64,000 nucleotides of DNA. It comes from Bacillota bacterium. GTDB taxonomy: Bacteria; Bacillota; Clostridia; Lachnospirales; Lachnospiraceae. Positions 25,758 through 35,275 of the stretch are shown here, piece by piece (the first letter of the stretch is position 1; each line of letters begins with the position of its first letter). The stretch lies in contig JAEZGK010000013.1 of NCBI GenBank assembly GCA_023437365.1, positions 157,034 through 221,033 of the forward strand, in the 5' to 3' direction. Under the pieces are notes generated by a model, which was not told the origin of the DNA, did not search any database, and saw nothing but the letters and a program-made list of their open reading frames with translations. Made by a program: the position numbers and the translations under genes.

Positions 25758-27116
25758 ATGGGAAAATCAATCACCAGGGATATGACAAGTGGGTCTCCTG
25801 CAAAACTAATTATAAAGTTTGCTATTCCTATGCTGATAGGTAATCTGTTCCAACAGTTTTATAATATCATTGATTCCGTCGTGGTAGGAAGATTTGTCGA
25901 CAGTAACGCTCTGGCAGCTGTGGGAGCTACCGGTTCGCTTGTATTTATGGTGATCGGTGTATGCTTTGGCCTGTCTGCAGGTATCTCTATCGTTATCTCG
26001 CAATATTTTGGTGCCGGTGATTACGAGAAAGTCAGAAAGAGCTTTGTTACAGCCACCTATATAGTCATAGGAGCGGCGATACTATTGGGTATCCTCGGGT
26101 TCTGTTCCACAAGGGTTTTGCTTGAGCTTCTGAATACTCCCGATACGATCATAGAGCAATCGGAAATCTTCATGAAGATTACCTTCGCGGGTGTACTCGG
26201 TACCGCCTGCTATAATGGAATCGCAGCGGTATTAAGGGCTTTGGGAGATTCAGTCACACCTTTGAAATTTCTTATGGTTTCCTGCGTCATTAATGTTCTG
26301 CTGGATTTACTTTTTGTGATTGTATTTCACTGGAATGTACCTGGTGTAGCCTTTGCAACAGTGATATCTCAATGGATATCAGCCATTGGTTGTATTATTT
26401 ATGCAATGACGAAGGTGAAGCTGTTAAAAGTTCCGATGAAAGAATGGAAGCCTGATTGGGAGATCTTTGCGAAATGTTTTCGATTGGGTATTCCGGTAGC
26501 TTTGCAGAATTTTCTGATTTCCGTATCTATGATAGCCTTACAGAGGGTGATTAATAATTACAATGAAACAGTAATCGCAGCCAATACAGTTGTAAACAGG
26601 ATTGAACAGCTTGTACTGCAGCCGGGTATGAGTGTCGGGGCGGCACTGTCCGCATTTGCCGGACAGAACATAGGTGCAGGAAGGATTGATCGTGCGAAAG
26701 CCGGATTAAAATCAGCTTCAGTGATCATCATCGTATTCAGTCTGATCATGCTTCCCGTGATGTATTTCGGCGGTGAATATATCATGCTGTTATTTACGAG
26801 AAAGGAATTCATCGAGGTGGTTAATACCGGTGTTCGTGCAATACATATTACCTGTTTCTTTTATAGTGCGGTAGGTATGATATTCGTTACACGTAATTTC
26901 CTGAGTGGAGCAGGTGACATCAATATCCCGATGGTAATGGGTTTTACAGAAGTGATTTGCAGAATAACCTTTGCTATTCTGCTTACAGCCTGGATTGGTT
27001 ATACCGGCATATGGTGGGCAACAGGATTGAACTGGTTTTTGACTGCCTTGGTAGGCATCTTCCGCGTACTATCGGGAAAATGGGAGAGTAAATCCATTAT
27101 CAATGCTTCTCGGTAA
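25758..27116 (+). CDS. MATE family efflux transporter
   Basis: 452 residues with twelve hydrophobic segments and the MatE two-repeat layout. FAIPMLIGNLFQQFYNIIDS and VVVGRFVDSNALAAVGATGS are typical of the NorM/DinF-like clostridial group. MSVGAALSAFAGQNIGAG opens the second half. It exports drugs or metabolites using an ion gradient. AAGGAG precedes the ATG. The last 17 bases overlap the end of the convergent DedA gene, and no terminator separates them. Confidence 0.93.
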   Translation: MGKSITRDMTSGSPAKLIIKFAIPMLIGNLFQQFYNIIDSVVVGRFVDSNALAAVGATGSLVFMVIGVCFGLSAGISIVISQYFGAGDYEKVRKSFVTATYIVIGAAILLGILGFCSTRVLLELLNTPDTIIEQSEIFMKITFAGVLGTACYNGIAAVLRALGDSVTPLKFLMVSCVINVLLDLLFVIVFHWNVPGVAFATVISQWISAIGCIIYAMTKVKLLKVPMKEWKPDWEIFAKCFRLGIPVALQNFLISVSMIALQRVINNYNETVIAANTVVNRIEQLVLQPGMSVGAALSAFAGQNIGAGRIDRAKAGLKSASVIIIVFSLIMLPVMYFGGEYIMLLFTRKEFIEVVNTGVRAIHITCFFYSAVGMIFVTRNFLSGAGDINIPMVMGFTEVICRITFAILLTAWIGYTGIWWATGLNWFLTALVGIFRVLSGKWESKSIINASR

Positions 27117-27717
27117 CCGTTTTCTTTTTCTTGTTATGTTGATAAATAAAGTTTCCCAGAAGCAGTGCAAAAAAAATGATTGCAACAGGTCGCAGATTAT
27201 GTTTATACTGTGAATAATAATCAGCAACTTTGCTATAATTAGACTGTAGAGCATAACCGAAGCCGATTAAAAGCGTATTCCATACAGTAATGCCGAGAGC
27301 AGAGGCTGTAAAGTAGGTTACCGGATTCAGCCTGGCAGCACCCGCCACGAGAGCGATGTATGTTCGGATCAAGGGAATGACTCTGCCGATGCAGACGGCG
27401 TAAGCTCCATTGTCATTGAATTTGGCTGTTGCAGATGCGATTCCTTTGCCTGCCTTAGGAAATCTTCTTGTAATTGCAGATAGGATTGCTCCGCCACCGA
27501 ACCAACCGACAGAAAAGCACAGTCCGGTACCAAGTAAGCCGGCGAGAATACTCAGCAACAGAATGACAAGAAAATTGGTATTCTGCAAGGCACTGATTGC
27601 TCCGGCGAAGGGCAGTACGATCTCACTGGAGACGGGAAAGCAGGCATACTCGAGCAGGATAATAATGAATAAAGCGACAAGTCCGTAATCATGGATAAAA
27701 TTCGTGAATAGATTCAT
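27100..27717 (-). CDS. DedA family membrane protein
   Basis: 205 residues with four to five hydrophobic segments and the SNARE-associated/DedA domain. LLEYACFPVSSEIVLPFAGA near the N-terminus and GRVIPLIRTYIALVAGAARL near residue 110 are the conserved DedA blocks with the membrane-embedded acidic and Arg residues. DedA proteins help move lipid carriers such as undecaprenyl phosphate or phospholipids across the membrane. A basic C-terminus (HNKKKKTVTEKH) lies in the cytoplasm. Confidence 0.92.
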   Translation of the reverse strand: MNLFTNFIHDYGLVALFIIILLEYACFPVSSEIVLPFAGAISALQNTNFLVILLLSILAGLLGTGLCFSVGWFGGGAILSAITRRFPKAGKGIASATAKFNDNGAYAVCIGRVIPLIRTYIALVAGAARLNPVTYFTASALGITVWNTLLIGFGYALQSNYSKVADYYSQYKHNLRPVAIIFFALLLGNFIYQHNKKKKTVTEKH

Positions 27718-27940
27718 GAGAACTCCTATACTCCGGTATTGAATACAAGAATGCCTTAGATATTCTTATTGCGAGGCTGTTTCATTTCATACAAGAGTCA
27801 TCTTACGTTTGATACATATATATGCGGGGGTAATAGGAGTTTTGATATTAAACTTTCATCTATCCTAAAATGAGCAAATGTGTTAGAATTGTAATCAATA
27901 TGGAAGCATGCGACTACAATAATCTGGGGGGATCATAGGT

Positions 27941-28552
27941 ATGAAATTGGTAACAAAATTTTCCAGAAAAGACCTTTGGAGTATTCCGAATATTTTATGT
28001 TATATTAGATTTTTATTAATTCCGGTCTTTGTAGTTACTTATATTAGGGCAAATGAACCGAAGGGATACATTCAGGCCGCTGCGGTAGTGTTTTTATCAG
28101 GATTGACTGATTTTCTGGATGGATTTATAGCAAGAAGATGGAATATGATTACAGAATTGGGTAAATTAATTGATCCGTTGGCTGATAAACTAACCCAGGC
28201 TTCTTTGATATTTGTTCTGGTGGTGAAGATCAGATGGATGTTTTTACTGTCTATTTTATTCGTCATCATGCAGCTGTTTCTGTTGGTGGCAGGACTTGTA
28301 ATGCTGAAGAAGGGAACGAAACTGAACGGAGCTAAGTGGTTTGGAAAGGTATCAACAACGGTATTTTATGCAACTATGCTGGGTTTGGTGGCAGTACCGA
28401 CCTTGAGCCATAAAGTCACCAATGGTCTTTTGCTGGTATGCGGAGCATTTCTTCTGTTGTCCTTCCTGATGTATATAAATGAATATGTAATCATGTATCA
28501 TAGTCTGAAAGTGAAGGCAGCGAAAGAAGCCTCTACAAAGCATAATAGTTAG
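27941..28552 (+). CDS. CDP-alcohol phosphatidyltransferase (PgsA-like)
   Basis: 203 residues with several membrane helices. The family signature DG-x2-AR-x8-G-x3-D-x3-D is present as DGFIARRWNMITELGKLIDPLADK starting near residue 54. The N-terminus SIPNILCYIRFLLIPVFV is typical of phosphatidylglycerophosphate synthases. It probably joins CDP-diacylglycerol to glycerol-3-phosphate, though a paralogue for another head group is possible. It is a single gene with a strong terminator. Confidence 0.88.
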   Translation: MKLVTKFSRKDLWSIPNILCYIRFLLIPVFVVTYIRANEPKGYIQAAAVVFLSGLTDFLDGFIARRWNMITELGKLIDPLADKLTQASLIFVLVVKIRWMFLLSILFVIMQLFLLVAGLVMLKKGTKLNGAKWFGKVSTTVFYATMLGLVAVPTLSHKVTNGLLLVCGAFLLLSFLMYINEYVIMYHSLKVKAAKEASTKHNS

Positions 28553-28558
28553 TTGATT

Positions 28559-28595
28559 AAAGTGTCAAAAGCACCTTTGGTGCTTTTGACACTTT
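28559..28595 (+). terminator. terminator of the phosphatidyltransferase gene
   Basis: AAAGTGTCAAAAGCACC and GGTGCTTTTGACACTTT form a perfect 17-bp stem around TTT. The end is A/T-rich on both strands. Confidence 0.9.
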
Positions 28596-28617
28596 AATCA
28601 TAGTAATATAAAGACAA

Positions 28618-28681
28618 TAAAACAGGCATCCTGTAACTGATCACGAATTATTAAGCGGATCAGTTGCAGGAGGCCTGTTTT
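28618..28681 (-). terminator. terminator of the LacI-family gene
   Basis: AAAACAGGC, CCTG and AACTGATC pair with GATCAGTT, CAGG and GCCTGTTTT around an A/T-rich loop. Read on the minus strand it ends in a T-run, serving the regulator gene. Confidence 0.85.
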
Positions 28682-28725
28682 ATATTAATATTTTGATTAT
28701 AGTCAGATGTTATACAAAAGCTTTA

Positions 28726-29721
28726 TTATTTCCTACACGGACCGGTACTTTGCCTTTGGATGAACTTAGCCCGCAGCAAAAGCTTGCTGATGGATACGTT
28801 ATGAATTAAGCCATCCAGAAGCAGAAAAGCACTCTTGCCTAAGTCGGTACGGTCTTGCCGTATTGTTGTCAGTGGAGGATGAAGGGAGCCGGCAATCGGC
28901 AGATCATCAAAGCCTATGACACTGATATCCTCCGGCACCTTCAGTCCCTGTTTATGGAGCTCTGCGATTACTCCGGAAGCGATCAGGTCACTGGCACACA
29001 TGATCGCTGTTGCTCCCTTTCTTAAAAAGCCAGGGACATGATCCTTCGCGCAATCCGGTACATAATAACCATATTCAATCAGGTTCTCGTCAGCAATCAG
29101 GCCATGTTTAGTCATACTGTTAACAAAGGATTGATGTCTCTGTTCCGATACCATGGAGTTTTTGGAACCGTTCAAAAAGGCAATGCGTGTATGACCCATA
29201 TTTTTCAGATGATCTACGGCAAGATCTATTCCTTCATAATTATCTGTTCCGACATATCCCACATGGTTGTTGTGTTCAATATAATTATCCAGCAACACGG
29301 TTGGAACCGTGGTCTTACTCAGCTGCCATACCCAATCGTCATGCAGGGTAAAACCGAGGAGGAAAGCTCCGCTGTAACCGTTTTTCAGCATATAGGTATC
29401 AAATTTTTCCTCTGTCTGCATATTTAAGTTGGTAGGAACGACAGTAACATCCCAGTGCCTTCTTGCAGCGGACAGCTTAAAGCCTACAACGATTTCATAA
29501 CCAAACTGCTCTATATTCTCATAATCCATATTCTCAATAAAAATACATACCTTGCGGGTTCCGGTAGCACTCATTTTTTTGGAGGCATAGCCCATCTCTA
29601 CTGCGGTGTCTAGTACCAGCTGTCTCATCTCTGCACTGATATCACTGGCACCATTCAACCCCTTTGATACGGTGCTGACTGCAATGCCCAGCTTGTTCGC
29701 TATATCCTTTATCGTTGCCAT
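28726..29721 (-). CDS. LacI family transcriptional regulator
   Basis: About 331 residues starting MATIKDIANKLGIAVSTVSK, the LacI helix-turn-helix with hinge helix, followed by a type 1 periplasmic-binding sensor domain (about 58-328). GSLHPPLTTIRQDRTDLGKSA is the standard C-terminal block. GGGAGGG lies before the ATG; the frame extends 78 bases further without a ribosome site. It lies divergent from glycogen phosphorylase, 359 bases away, and may control it or sugar use in general; that is inference. Confidence 0.92.
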   Translation of the reverse strand: MATIKDIANKLGIAVSTVSKGLNGASDISAEMRQLVLDTAVEMGYASKKMSATGTRKVCIFIENMDYENIEQFGYEIVVGFKLSAARRHWDVTVVPTNLNMQTEEKFDTYMLKNGYSGAFLLGFTLHDDWVWQLSKTTVPTVLLDNYIEHNNHVGYVGTDNYEGIDLAVDHLKNMGHTRIAFLNGSKNSMVSEQRHQSFVNSMTKHGLIADENLIEYGYYVPDCAKDHVPGFLRKGATAIMCASDLIASGVIAELHKQGLKVPEDISVIGFDDLPIAGSLHPPLTTIRQDRTDLGKSAFLLLDGLIHNVSISKLLLRAKFIQRQSTGPCRK

Positions 29722-29948
29722 GGATTTCCCTCCCAAAACATCATGCGTAGTATACAGATAGCTTAGATTTATTATAGAATTAATCTGAAATTCTGTCAAA
29801 CAGTAGATGGATATACCAGATTCTATAGTGCTTCATATTATGAATGTATAAAGGAAGAATATAGGAAGAACATAAGAAGAATAAAGAAAGAATATGGGAA
29901 GAGAGCATATAGTCTATTCTGTGACTGAGATCATAGAAAGGGTATCTA

Positions 29949-29977
29949 TTGACAAATATAATTAAAAATGGTATTCT
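29949..29977 (+). promoter_or_regulatory. sigma-A promoter of glgP
   Basis: TTGACA (29949-29954) and TATTCT (29972-29977) are separated by 17 bases. The ATG of glgP follows 104 bases later. The preceding stretch (about 29845-29905) is purine-rich with repeated GAAGAA/GAATA units and holds no gene. Confidence 0.6.
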
Positions 29978-30080
29978 AAGAGTATATATTTCGAAAATTT
30001 CCGAAAATTATTTTGATATGAGAATACATATTGGAAGATATGGCAGACATATTTCAAGACGTAACTGATGGGAGGTAACA

Positions 30081-32417
30081 ATGGACAGTAATTTTAAATC
30101 ATATGTGACAACGATACTTGAGCTTGATTATGGTAAGACGATGAAGGATGCGAATACGATTGAGCTGTATCAAGCGGTATCAAAAGCGGCGATGAGGAGT
30201 CTGCCAAAGGATTGGAGTTTGGAAGCAGAACAGAAGAAGGTATGTTATCTTTCTGCTGAATTTCTGATCGGTCGTCTGGTTTATAGTAATCTTTATAATA
30301 TGGGCTTATTCAATCAGTTTGTAGAACTGATGAGCGAAAATAATCTGGATATCCGCATGTTTGAGGATATTGAAGATGCGGCGCTCGGTAATGGCGGACT
30401 CGGACGTCTGGCAGCCTGCTTTTTGGATTCCGGTGCTACCCTGGGGTTGACCCTGAACGGATATGGTATCCGGTATAAATACGGTTTATTTAAACAGTAT
30501 TTTGAGAACGGTTTTCAGAAGGAAATTCCTGATGATTGGCAGCGCTTTGGAGATCCCTGGTCCGTACGCAGGGAGGAAGAACGAGTAAGGATTGATTATA
30601 AGAGCCAGTCTGTTTATGCAGTACCTTATGATACACCGGTCATCGGCTTCGGGGACAGAAAAGTGAACACGCTTCGGTTATGGCAGGCAGAACCTTTGGA
30701 GAACTTTAACTTCGAACTGTTCAATGAACAGAAATATGATAAAGCGAACAGAAACAGAAACGAAGCAGAAGCCATCTCAAGCCTCCTTTATCCTAACGAT
30801 AATACGGATGAAGGCAAGAAGCTCCGTCTTAAGCAGGAATACTTCTTCTCATCAGCGACACTGCAGGACATCATCGGAAAATACAAGAAGAAATTCGGCA
30901 ATGATTTCAGTCGCTTTTCATCGGATTATGCGATACAGCTGAATGATACCCATCCGGTTGTAGGTATTCCCGAATTCATCCGCCTTATGATTGAAAAGGA
31001 GAAGATGAGCTTTGGAAAAGCGCTCAGGATAGCGAAGGAGACCTTTGCCTACACGAATCATACGGTTATGAGTGAAGCACTTGAGAAATGGAATGCTGGT
31101 TTATTTAAGGCAGTAATTCCTAAGGTATATAAATATATTATCATGATACAGAAGGCTATGCTGAAGGAATTGGTCTCCTTTGGAAAGGTTACGCCGGAAG
31201 CCCAGAAACCTTATCTGATCATTGATAATGATACCATTCATATGGCACGCCTCGCAATTTTTGCGAGCCATTCAACCAATGGTGTAGCTAAGCTTCATAC
31301 GGAAATACTGAAGAAGGATGCCCTGAAGGAATGGTACGAGCTTTATCCGGAACGCTTTAATAACAAGACCAACGGTATCACACAGCGCAGATGGCTTGCA
31401 TTAGCAAATATGGAGCTGGCTGGTTTTATTTCGGATAAGATAGGCGGCTCCTGGATCACCGATTTGAATAAATTGAAGGAACTTGAAAAATTCGCGGATA
31501 ACAGGTCTGTAATAAAAGAATTCGGTGATATCAAACGGATTAAGAAGAGACAGCTTGCAGATTATATTTATAAGCAGGAAGAGAAATTGGTTAATCCGGA
31601 TTTTATCTTCGACATTCAGGTAAAGCGTTTGCATGAATACAAACGTCAGCTTTTGAACGCTTTTTCCATTCTGGATATTTATTTCGGTCTCAAGGACGGA
31701 AGAATTAATGAATTTAATCCGACCTGCTTTATCTTCGGTGCCAAAGCAGCGCCGGGGTATTACAGAGCAAAGGGTATCATTAAATACATCAATGAAATTG
31801 CAGAACTTATCGACAGAGATGAGTCCGTCAAAGATAAACTACAGGTAATATTTGTATCGAATTACAATGTATCCTACGCTGAAAAGCTGACCCCGGCAGC
31901 TGATATCTCTGAACAGATTTCAACGGCGGGAACGGAAGCTTCCGGTACCGGTAATATGAAATTTATGCTGAACGGAGCGGTTACTTTAGGAACCTATGAC
32001 GGAGCAAATGTCGAAATCGTAGAGCAGGCCGGTGAAGAGAACAATTACATCTTTGGAGCCAGAGTCGAGGATATTGAAAGAATCAAGTCTTCCTACAATG
32101 CCAGAGCATATTATGAAGAAAACCCGAGAATTAAGAGAGTTATGGATACATTAGTGGATGGAACCTTCAGTGATGATGGAACAGGAATGTTCGCAGAGCT
32201 TTATAATTCCATCCTTTATGGAGCTCATTGGCATAAGCCTGACCACTATTACCTGCTGCTTGATTTTCTGCCCTATTGTGAGGAAAAACTCAGGGTAAAC
32301 AAAGAGTATACGGATACCTATGCTTTCCGAAGAAAATGCTTTATGAATACCGCTAATGCAGGTCAGTTCTCCAGCGACAGAACCATTAAGGATTACGCAG
32401 ATGAAATCTGGAATTAG
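30081..32417 (+). CDS. glgP: glycogen/maltodextrin phosphorylase
   Basis: 778 residues, a little shorter than the usual 790-840. It has EDAALGNGGLGRLAACFLDS near residue 94, LNDTHPVVGIPEFIRLM, the HEYKRQLLN box and the PLP-Lys region EASGTGNMKFMLNGAVTLGT. PLP-dependent phosphorolysis releases glucose-1-phosphate from alpha-1,4-glucans. GGGAGG lies before the ATG. It is a single-gene unit downstream of a divergent LacI regulator and ended by a terminator. Confidence 0.96.
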   Translation: MDSNFKSYVTTILELDYGKTMKDANTIELYQAVSKAAMRSLPKDWSLEAEQKKVCYLSAEFLIGRLVYSNLYNMGLFNQFVELMSENNLDIRMFEDIEDAALGNGGLGRLAACFLDSGATLGLTLNGYGIRYKYGLFKQYFENGFQKEIPDDWQRFGDPWSVRREEERVRIDYKSQSVYAVPYDTPVIGFGDRKVNTLRLWQAEPLENFNFELFNEQKYDKANRNRNEAEAISSLLYPNDNTDEGKKLRLKQEYFFSSATLQDIIGKYKKKFGNDFSRFSSDYAIQLNDTHPVVGIPEFIRLMIEKEKMSFGKALRIAKETFAYTNHTVMSEALEKWNAGLFKAVIPKVYKYIIMIQKAMLKELVSFGKVTPEAQKPYLIIDNDTIHMARLAIFASHSTNGVAKLHTEILKKDALKEWYELYPERFNNKTNGITQRRWLALANMELAGFISDKIGGSWITDLNKLKELEKFADNRSVIKEFGDIKRIKKRQLADYIYKQEEKLVNPDFIFDIQVKRLHEYKRQLLNAFSILDIYFGLKDGRINEFNPTCFIFGAKAAPGYYRAKGIIKYINEIAELIDRDESVKDKLQVIFVSNYNVSYAEKLTPAADISEQISTAGTEASGTGNMKFMLNGAVTLGTYDGANVEIVEQAGEENNYIFGARVEDIERIKSSYNARAYYEENPRIKRVMDTLVDGTFSDDGTGMFAELYNSILYGAHWHKPDHYYLLLDFLPYCEEKLRVNKEYTDTYAFRRKCFMNTANAGQFSSDRTIKDYADEIWN

Positions 32418-32426
32418 AATATGAGA

Positions 32427-32480
32427 AAGAGCCGACTGCAATACCTATGATTTATGGGATTGCAGCCGGCTTTGCTTTTC
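32427..32480 (+). terminator. glgP terminator
   Basis: AAAGAGCCG and CTGCAAT pair with ATTGCAG and CGGCTTT around an A/T-rich loop, followed by GCTTTTC. Confidence 0.85.
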
Positions 32481-32488
32481 AAACCATC

Positions 32489-32770
32489 TTATGGCTTTTT
32501 TGTTGATGCCATCATTTTTCGTATCATTTCAAATTGCATTTTTTCTTTTTGAGACATGTTTTTTGATAGCAGTTCAATCATCAGATCGCTTTCCTCTTTG
32601 GAAAATACCAAATTCTGTTCCTGCAGACGTTTATTGGTGCGCATTAACATGGGCAGCACTTGATCTAATGGTTTTCCTTCTGCTTCCTTCATTAATTCAA
32701 TCAATACAGTAAGTTTTTTGGGATCGATATTTTTTAACTTCGGATTGCTACTCCAGGACATATCAGCCAT
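32489..32770 (-). CDS. hypothetical protein, second gene of a two-gene operon
   Basis: About 93 residues starting MADMSWSSNPKLKNIDPKKL. It is helical, Lys/Glu/Met-rich and without membrane segments. AAGGAG lies 7 bases before the ATG at 32770, which overlaps the end of the preceding gene by 8 bases, so the two are translationally coupled; a longer frame to 32812 lacks a ribosome site. I do not recognise the family. The repeated LIELMKE / MIELLSKNMSQKE pattern suggests a helical bundle that may bind the partner protein. Confidence 0.6.
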   Translation of the reverse strand: MADMSWSSNPKLKNIDPKKLTVLIELMKEAEGKPLDQVLPMLMRTNKRLQEQNLVFSKEESDLMIELLSKNMSQKEKMQFEMIRKMMASTKKP

Positions 32771-33419
32771 CTTTCTGCTCCTTATGATCATCGGATTTGC
32801 TATTATTATCATATGACATAGCGCTAAAAAGCATTCTTAAGTTGTCAAAGGTACTTTGCTGCTCCGGAGGAACCATTGTCTTCAGCATATCAAACATGGC
32901 CTGATTTGCAAAATTGCTGTCATTTGACTCAGCAGTATGCTCCTTATCTGCTTCGGACGATTCTTCCTCACCACTATGCGCAGACTCCTGTGAGAAGTTG
33001 CGAAAGATGGAATCAAAATTTGAGTCAGAAAAATTACCTGTGACTGTGTCCGTATCGTATTTGCTTTCTTCTCCTCCGAAAGGAAAACCTCCGAATTCTT
33101 GCATGGTTTTCATCATATTCATAAAATTATTATACATTTCGAACATTCTCTTCGCGTTAAATATATTTAAAATCCGGTCAATCGTCTCTCGTTCCCTATG
33201 ATCGCATATAGGTCGTATACCGCTTAAAAGTCCTTCCACATCAATATTAAAAGTTCCGTAGCCACAGGCAACCATACTCTCTCTGCCGAGGATATTCAGG
33301 CTTCCCATCAGATCAAAAATCTTGCTGACGAGTTCTACTTTGCTTCGGGTTCTGTCATCAAAGTAGGGTAAGGATGCTTTCATTAATTCGGCTGTGTGCA
33401 TGTAGTTTTGGTTTGCCAT
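32763..33419 (-). CDS. hypothetical protein, first gene of a two-gene operon
   Basis: About 218 residues in three parts: a helical N-terminal half (about 1-110) with Met-rich FNAKRMFEMYNNFMNMMKTM, a long acidic Ser/Glu/Asp linker (about 115-170), and a short helical tail resembling MLKTMVPPEQQSTFDNLRML. There is no signal peptide or membrane segment. GGGAG lies 5 bases before the ATG at 33419. Similar Met-rich helical proteins occur in clostridia next to a small partner, but I cannot assign a function. Confidence 0.65.
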   Translation of the reverse strand: MANQNYMHTAELMKASLPYFDDRTRSKVELVSKIFDLMGSLNILGRESMVACGYGTFNIDVEGLLSGIRPICDHRERETIDRILNIFNAKRMFEMYNNFMNMMKTMQEFGGFPFGGEESKYDTDTVTGNFSDSNFDSIFRNFSQESAHSGEEESSEADKEHTAESNDSNFANQAMFDMLKTMVPPEQQSTFDNLRMLFSAMSYDNNSKSDDHKEQKDG

Positions 33420-33782
33420 AGCTTCTCCCATTATTCATACTCAATACAGTATATTCAGGGAATGTGCAAAAATGAACTTTCATCTTCCTTACACTTATTT
33501 TAGCTTATGATTAGAAGGATAATTGATGCTTGGAGAGAGAAGCAGGGGGAAATACCAGAGGGGCAGATTGGGGACTGCCAATGGCCTGTTCGCAACAGCT
33601 CGTTTAATATCAAATAAATATCCAAACTATAACAGATCTGTTGAGTAATATAGTTATAATTATGTAATAAGGTTGTTCTTTAAATCTTTAGCATGTGAAT
33701 TTATGGAAAATAAATCTATACTTTTTAAGGGACATATGTAATAATAATTATGCGTTAATAAATTATACTAAGGAGGCTTTCT
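33420..33782. other. intergenic region
   Basis: This divergent gap separates the two-gene hypothetical operon from the GNAT gene. It is AT-rich and must carry both promoters. I see no repeat, RNA structure or small gene that I can support. Confidence 0.5.
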
Positions 33783-34829
33783 ATGATTAGTGTTATTATA
33801 TCGATTTCATCTGTACTATTATCAGTAATATCATTATTGATATCTTTTTATATTTATAGGGCTTCTCGTGTAGATACTTCATATCTTGAAATTGATAAAC
33901 AATATACAGAGCTTCTTAAAATCGGATTAAATGACCCAGATTTAAGAGATTACGAGATGACATCTTCATTTTATAAACCTAGTGCCGACAATGCTTTCAT
34001 AAAAAAATATAATATATATGCGTATATGTGTTGGAATTTAGTTGAAACAATTTATGATCGGCAAAAAGATAAAAAGGGTCGATTTAAGCTTTCCGAGACA
34101 TGGATTCCTGTATTATTTGAAGAAAATCGATTACATTATACATGGTACAAGCATAATTTAAGACTGTTTAAACCCGAATTTCAAAGATTTGTTACAAGTG
34201 AACTAAATGATATTGAAATAATTGAAGGTGCTATTGATGACTTAAAAGAAGTATATGCAAGATTAAAAAAAGATTTTGCTTCAGATGAAAGAAAAGATAA
34301 GAATCATATAGAAATGTTAATGGTAAAGAAAAAATACAAACTTTTATTAGCAAAGCATAAAATTTTTAACGAAATAATTGGATATGCTTTCATATATGAG
34401 ATTGAGAATTTAAAAGTATTATGGCTTGACTATATGTCTATAGATATTAAATTTCAAAATGCAGGTTATGGGACTCTTTTATTTAATAAGATAGCCGATT
34501 TAAAAAAAGATGGAATTTTAGGTATCTTTTTCGAAGTTGAAATCCCCTCACCTGATAGTCCTTGTTACAATGATCAAATACGCAGAATTCAATTCTATGA
34601 ACGATTAGGCGCTCATAAACTTGATTTCGAATATATATTTCCATCGGATAATGGTGGATTACCTATGTATTTATATTTTAAGCCTGTTTCTAACGGTAAA
34701 TTACTACCAAAGGAAATTATAAAAGAATCCATTTCATCAGCTTATGATTATATTCATTCCGATGTAATTCAAAGAGATAATTTTTTAAAAACTTTTTTAT
34801 TTAACGTACCGGATACATATTTTCACTAG
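33783..34829 (+). CDS. membrane-anchored GNAT-family protein
   Basis: 348 residues. One N-terminal membrane helix (about 3-26) is followed by a helical soluble region (about 30-190) rich in charged residues. A C-terminal GNAT-like acetyltransferase domain (about 195-305) contains LWLDYMSIDIKFQNAGYGTLL, with a weak acetyl-CoA loop QNAGYG, then RRIQFYERLGAHKL typical of the fold's end. AAGGAGG precedes the ATG. The gene is much richer in A/T and AAA/ATA codons than its neighbours, which suggests recent transfer. The substrate is unknown. Confidence 0.75.
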   Translation: MISVIISISSVLLSVISLLISFYIYRASRVDTSYLEIDKQYTELLKIGLNDPDLRDYEMTSSFYKPSADNAFIKKYNIYAYMCWNLVETIYDRQKDKKGRFKLSETWIPVLFEENRLHYTWYKHNLRLFKPEFQRFVTSELNDIEIIEGAIDDLKEVYARLKKDFASDERKDKNHIEMLMVKKKYKLLLAKHKIFNEIIGYAFIYEIENLKVLWLDYMSIDIKFQNAGYGTLLFNKIADLKKDGILGIFFEVEIPSPDSPCYNDQIRRIQFYERLGAHKLDFEYIFPSDNGGLPMYLYFKPVSNGKLLPKEIIKESISSAYDYIHSDVIQRDNFLKTFLFNVPDTYFH

Positions 34830-35275
34830 GAATTTATTACTTGTCATCAGGTTTAGTATTAATAACAATTTGAAAAGTGTCTATAATATATTAGTTGATC
34901 TATAATTTCAGTTATCTCTTGCATAGAAGCAAAAAAGGAGTGCTTATCGGATGCAATAGTTATTCCGAAAGGGAAAGTAGTTTCCGGACTCCGCTACAGT
35001 ACAGTACGACTTCGTATGCTCAATCTGTTGGGTATACATAGAAATGAGGAAAAGATTTTGTAAATAATTTTGTGCAAAGGTAGGGAGTATCCCAAACTTT
35101 AGGATACTCCTATTTATATACAAGCATGGGCAAGAACCACCGAAGAAGGCCTTGCCCATAAATTACGATTAATATTTTCATGTAAGTTTTTTGAGTTTAC
35201 ACGGAACTTGAAACGCTCTTTGCCCTGCCTGTAGGCAGGGCTTTTAGCTCTGACTTTATCTCGACATACTGAATT
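34830..35275. other. intergenic region with two hairpins
   Basis: This gap holds a terminator-like stem at 35083-35116 (GGAGTATCC pairing with GGATACTCC) and a short stem near 35222-35240 (GCCCTGCC/GGCAGGGC) followed by TTTT. The first could end a transcript from the GNAT side; the second could end the XRE gene only if read on the minus strand, where it lacks a clear T-run. I see no supported gene. Confidence 0.5.
35083..35116 (+). terminator. hairpin downstream of the GNAT gene
   Basis: GGAGTATCC (35084-35092) pairs with GGATACTCC (35102-35110) and CTATTTATAT follows. It lies 250 bases after the GNAT stop. Confidence 0.55.

Noticed and set aside
35221..35245. Terminator for the XRE regulator
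   Set aside because: The short GCCCTGCC/GGCAGGGC stem has its T-run on the plus strand, the wrong side for this minus-strand gene.
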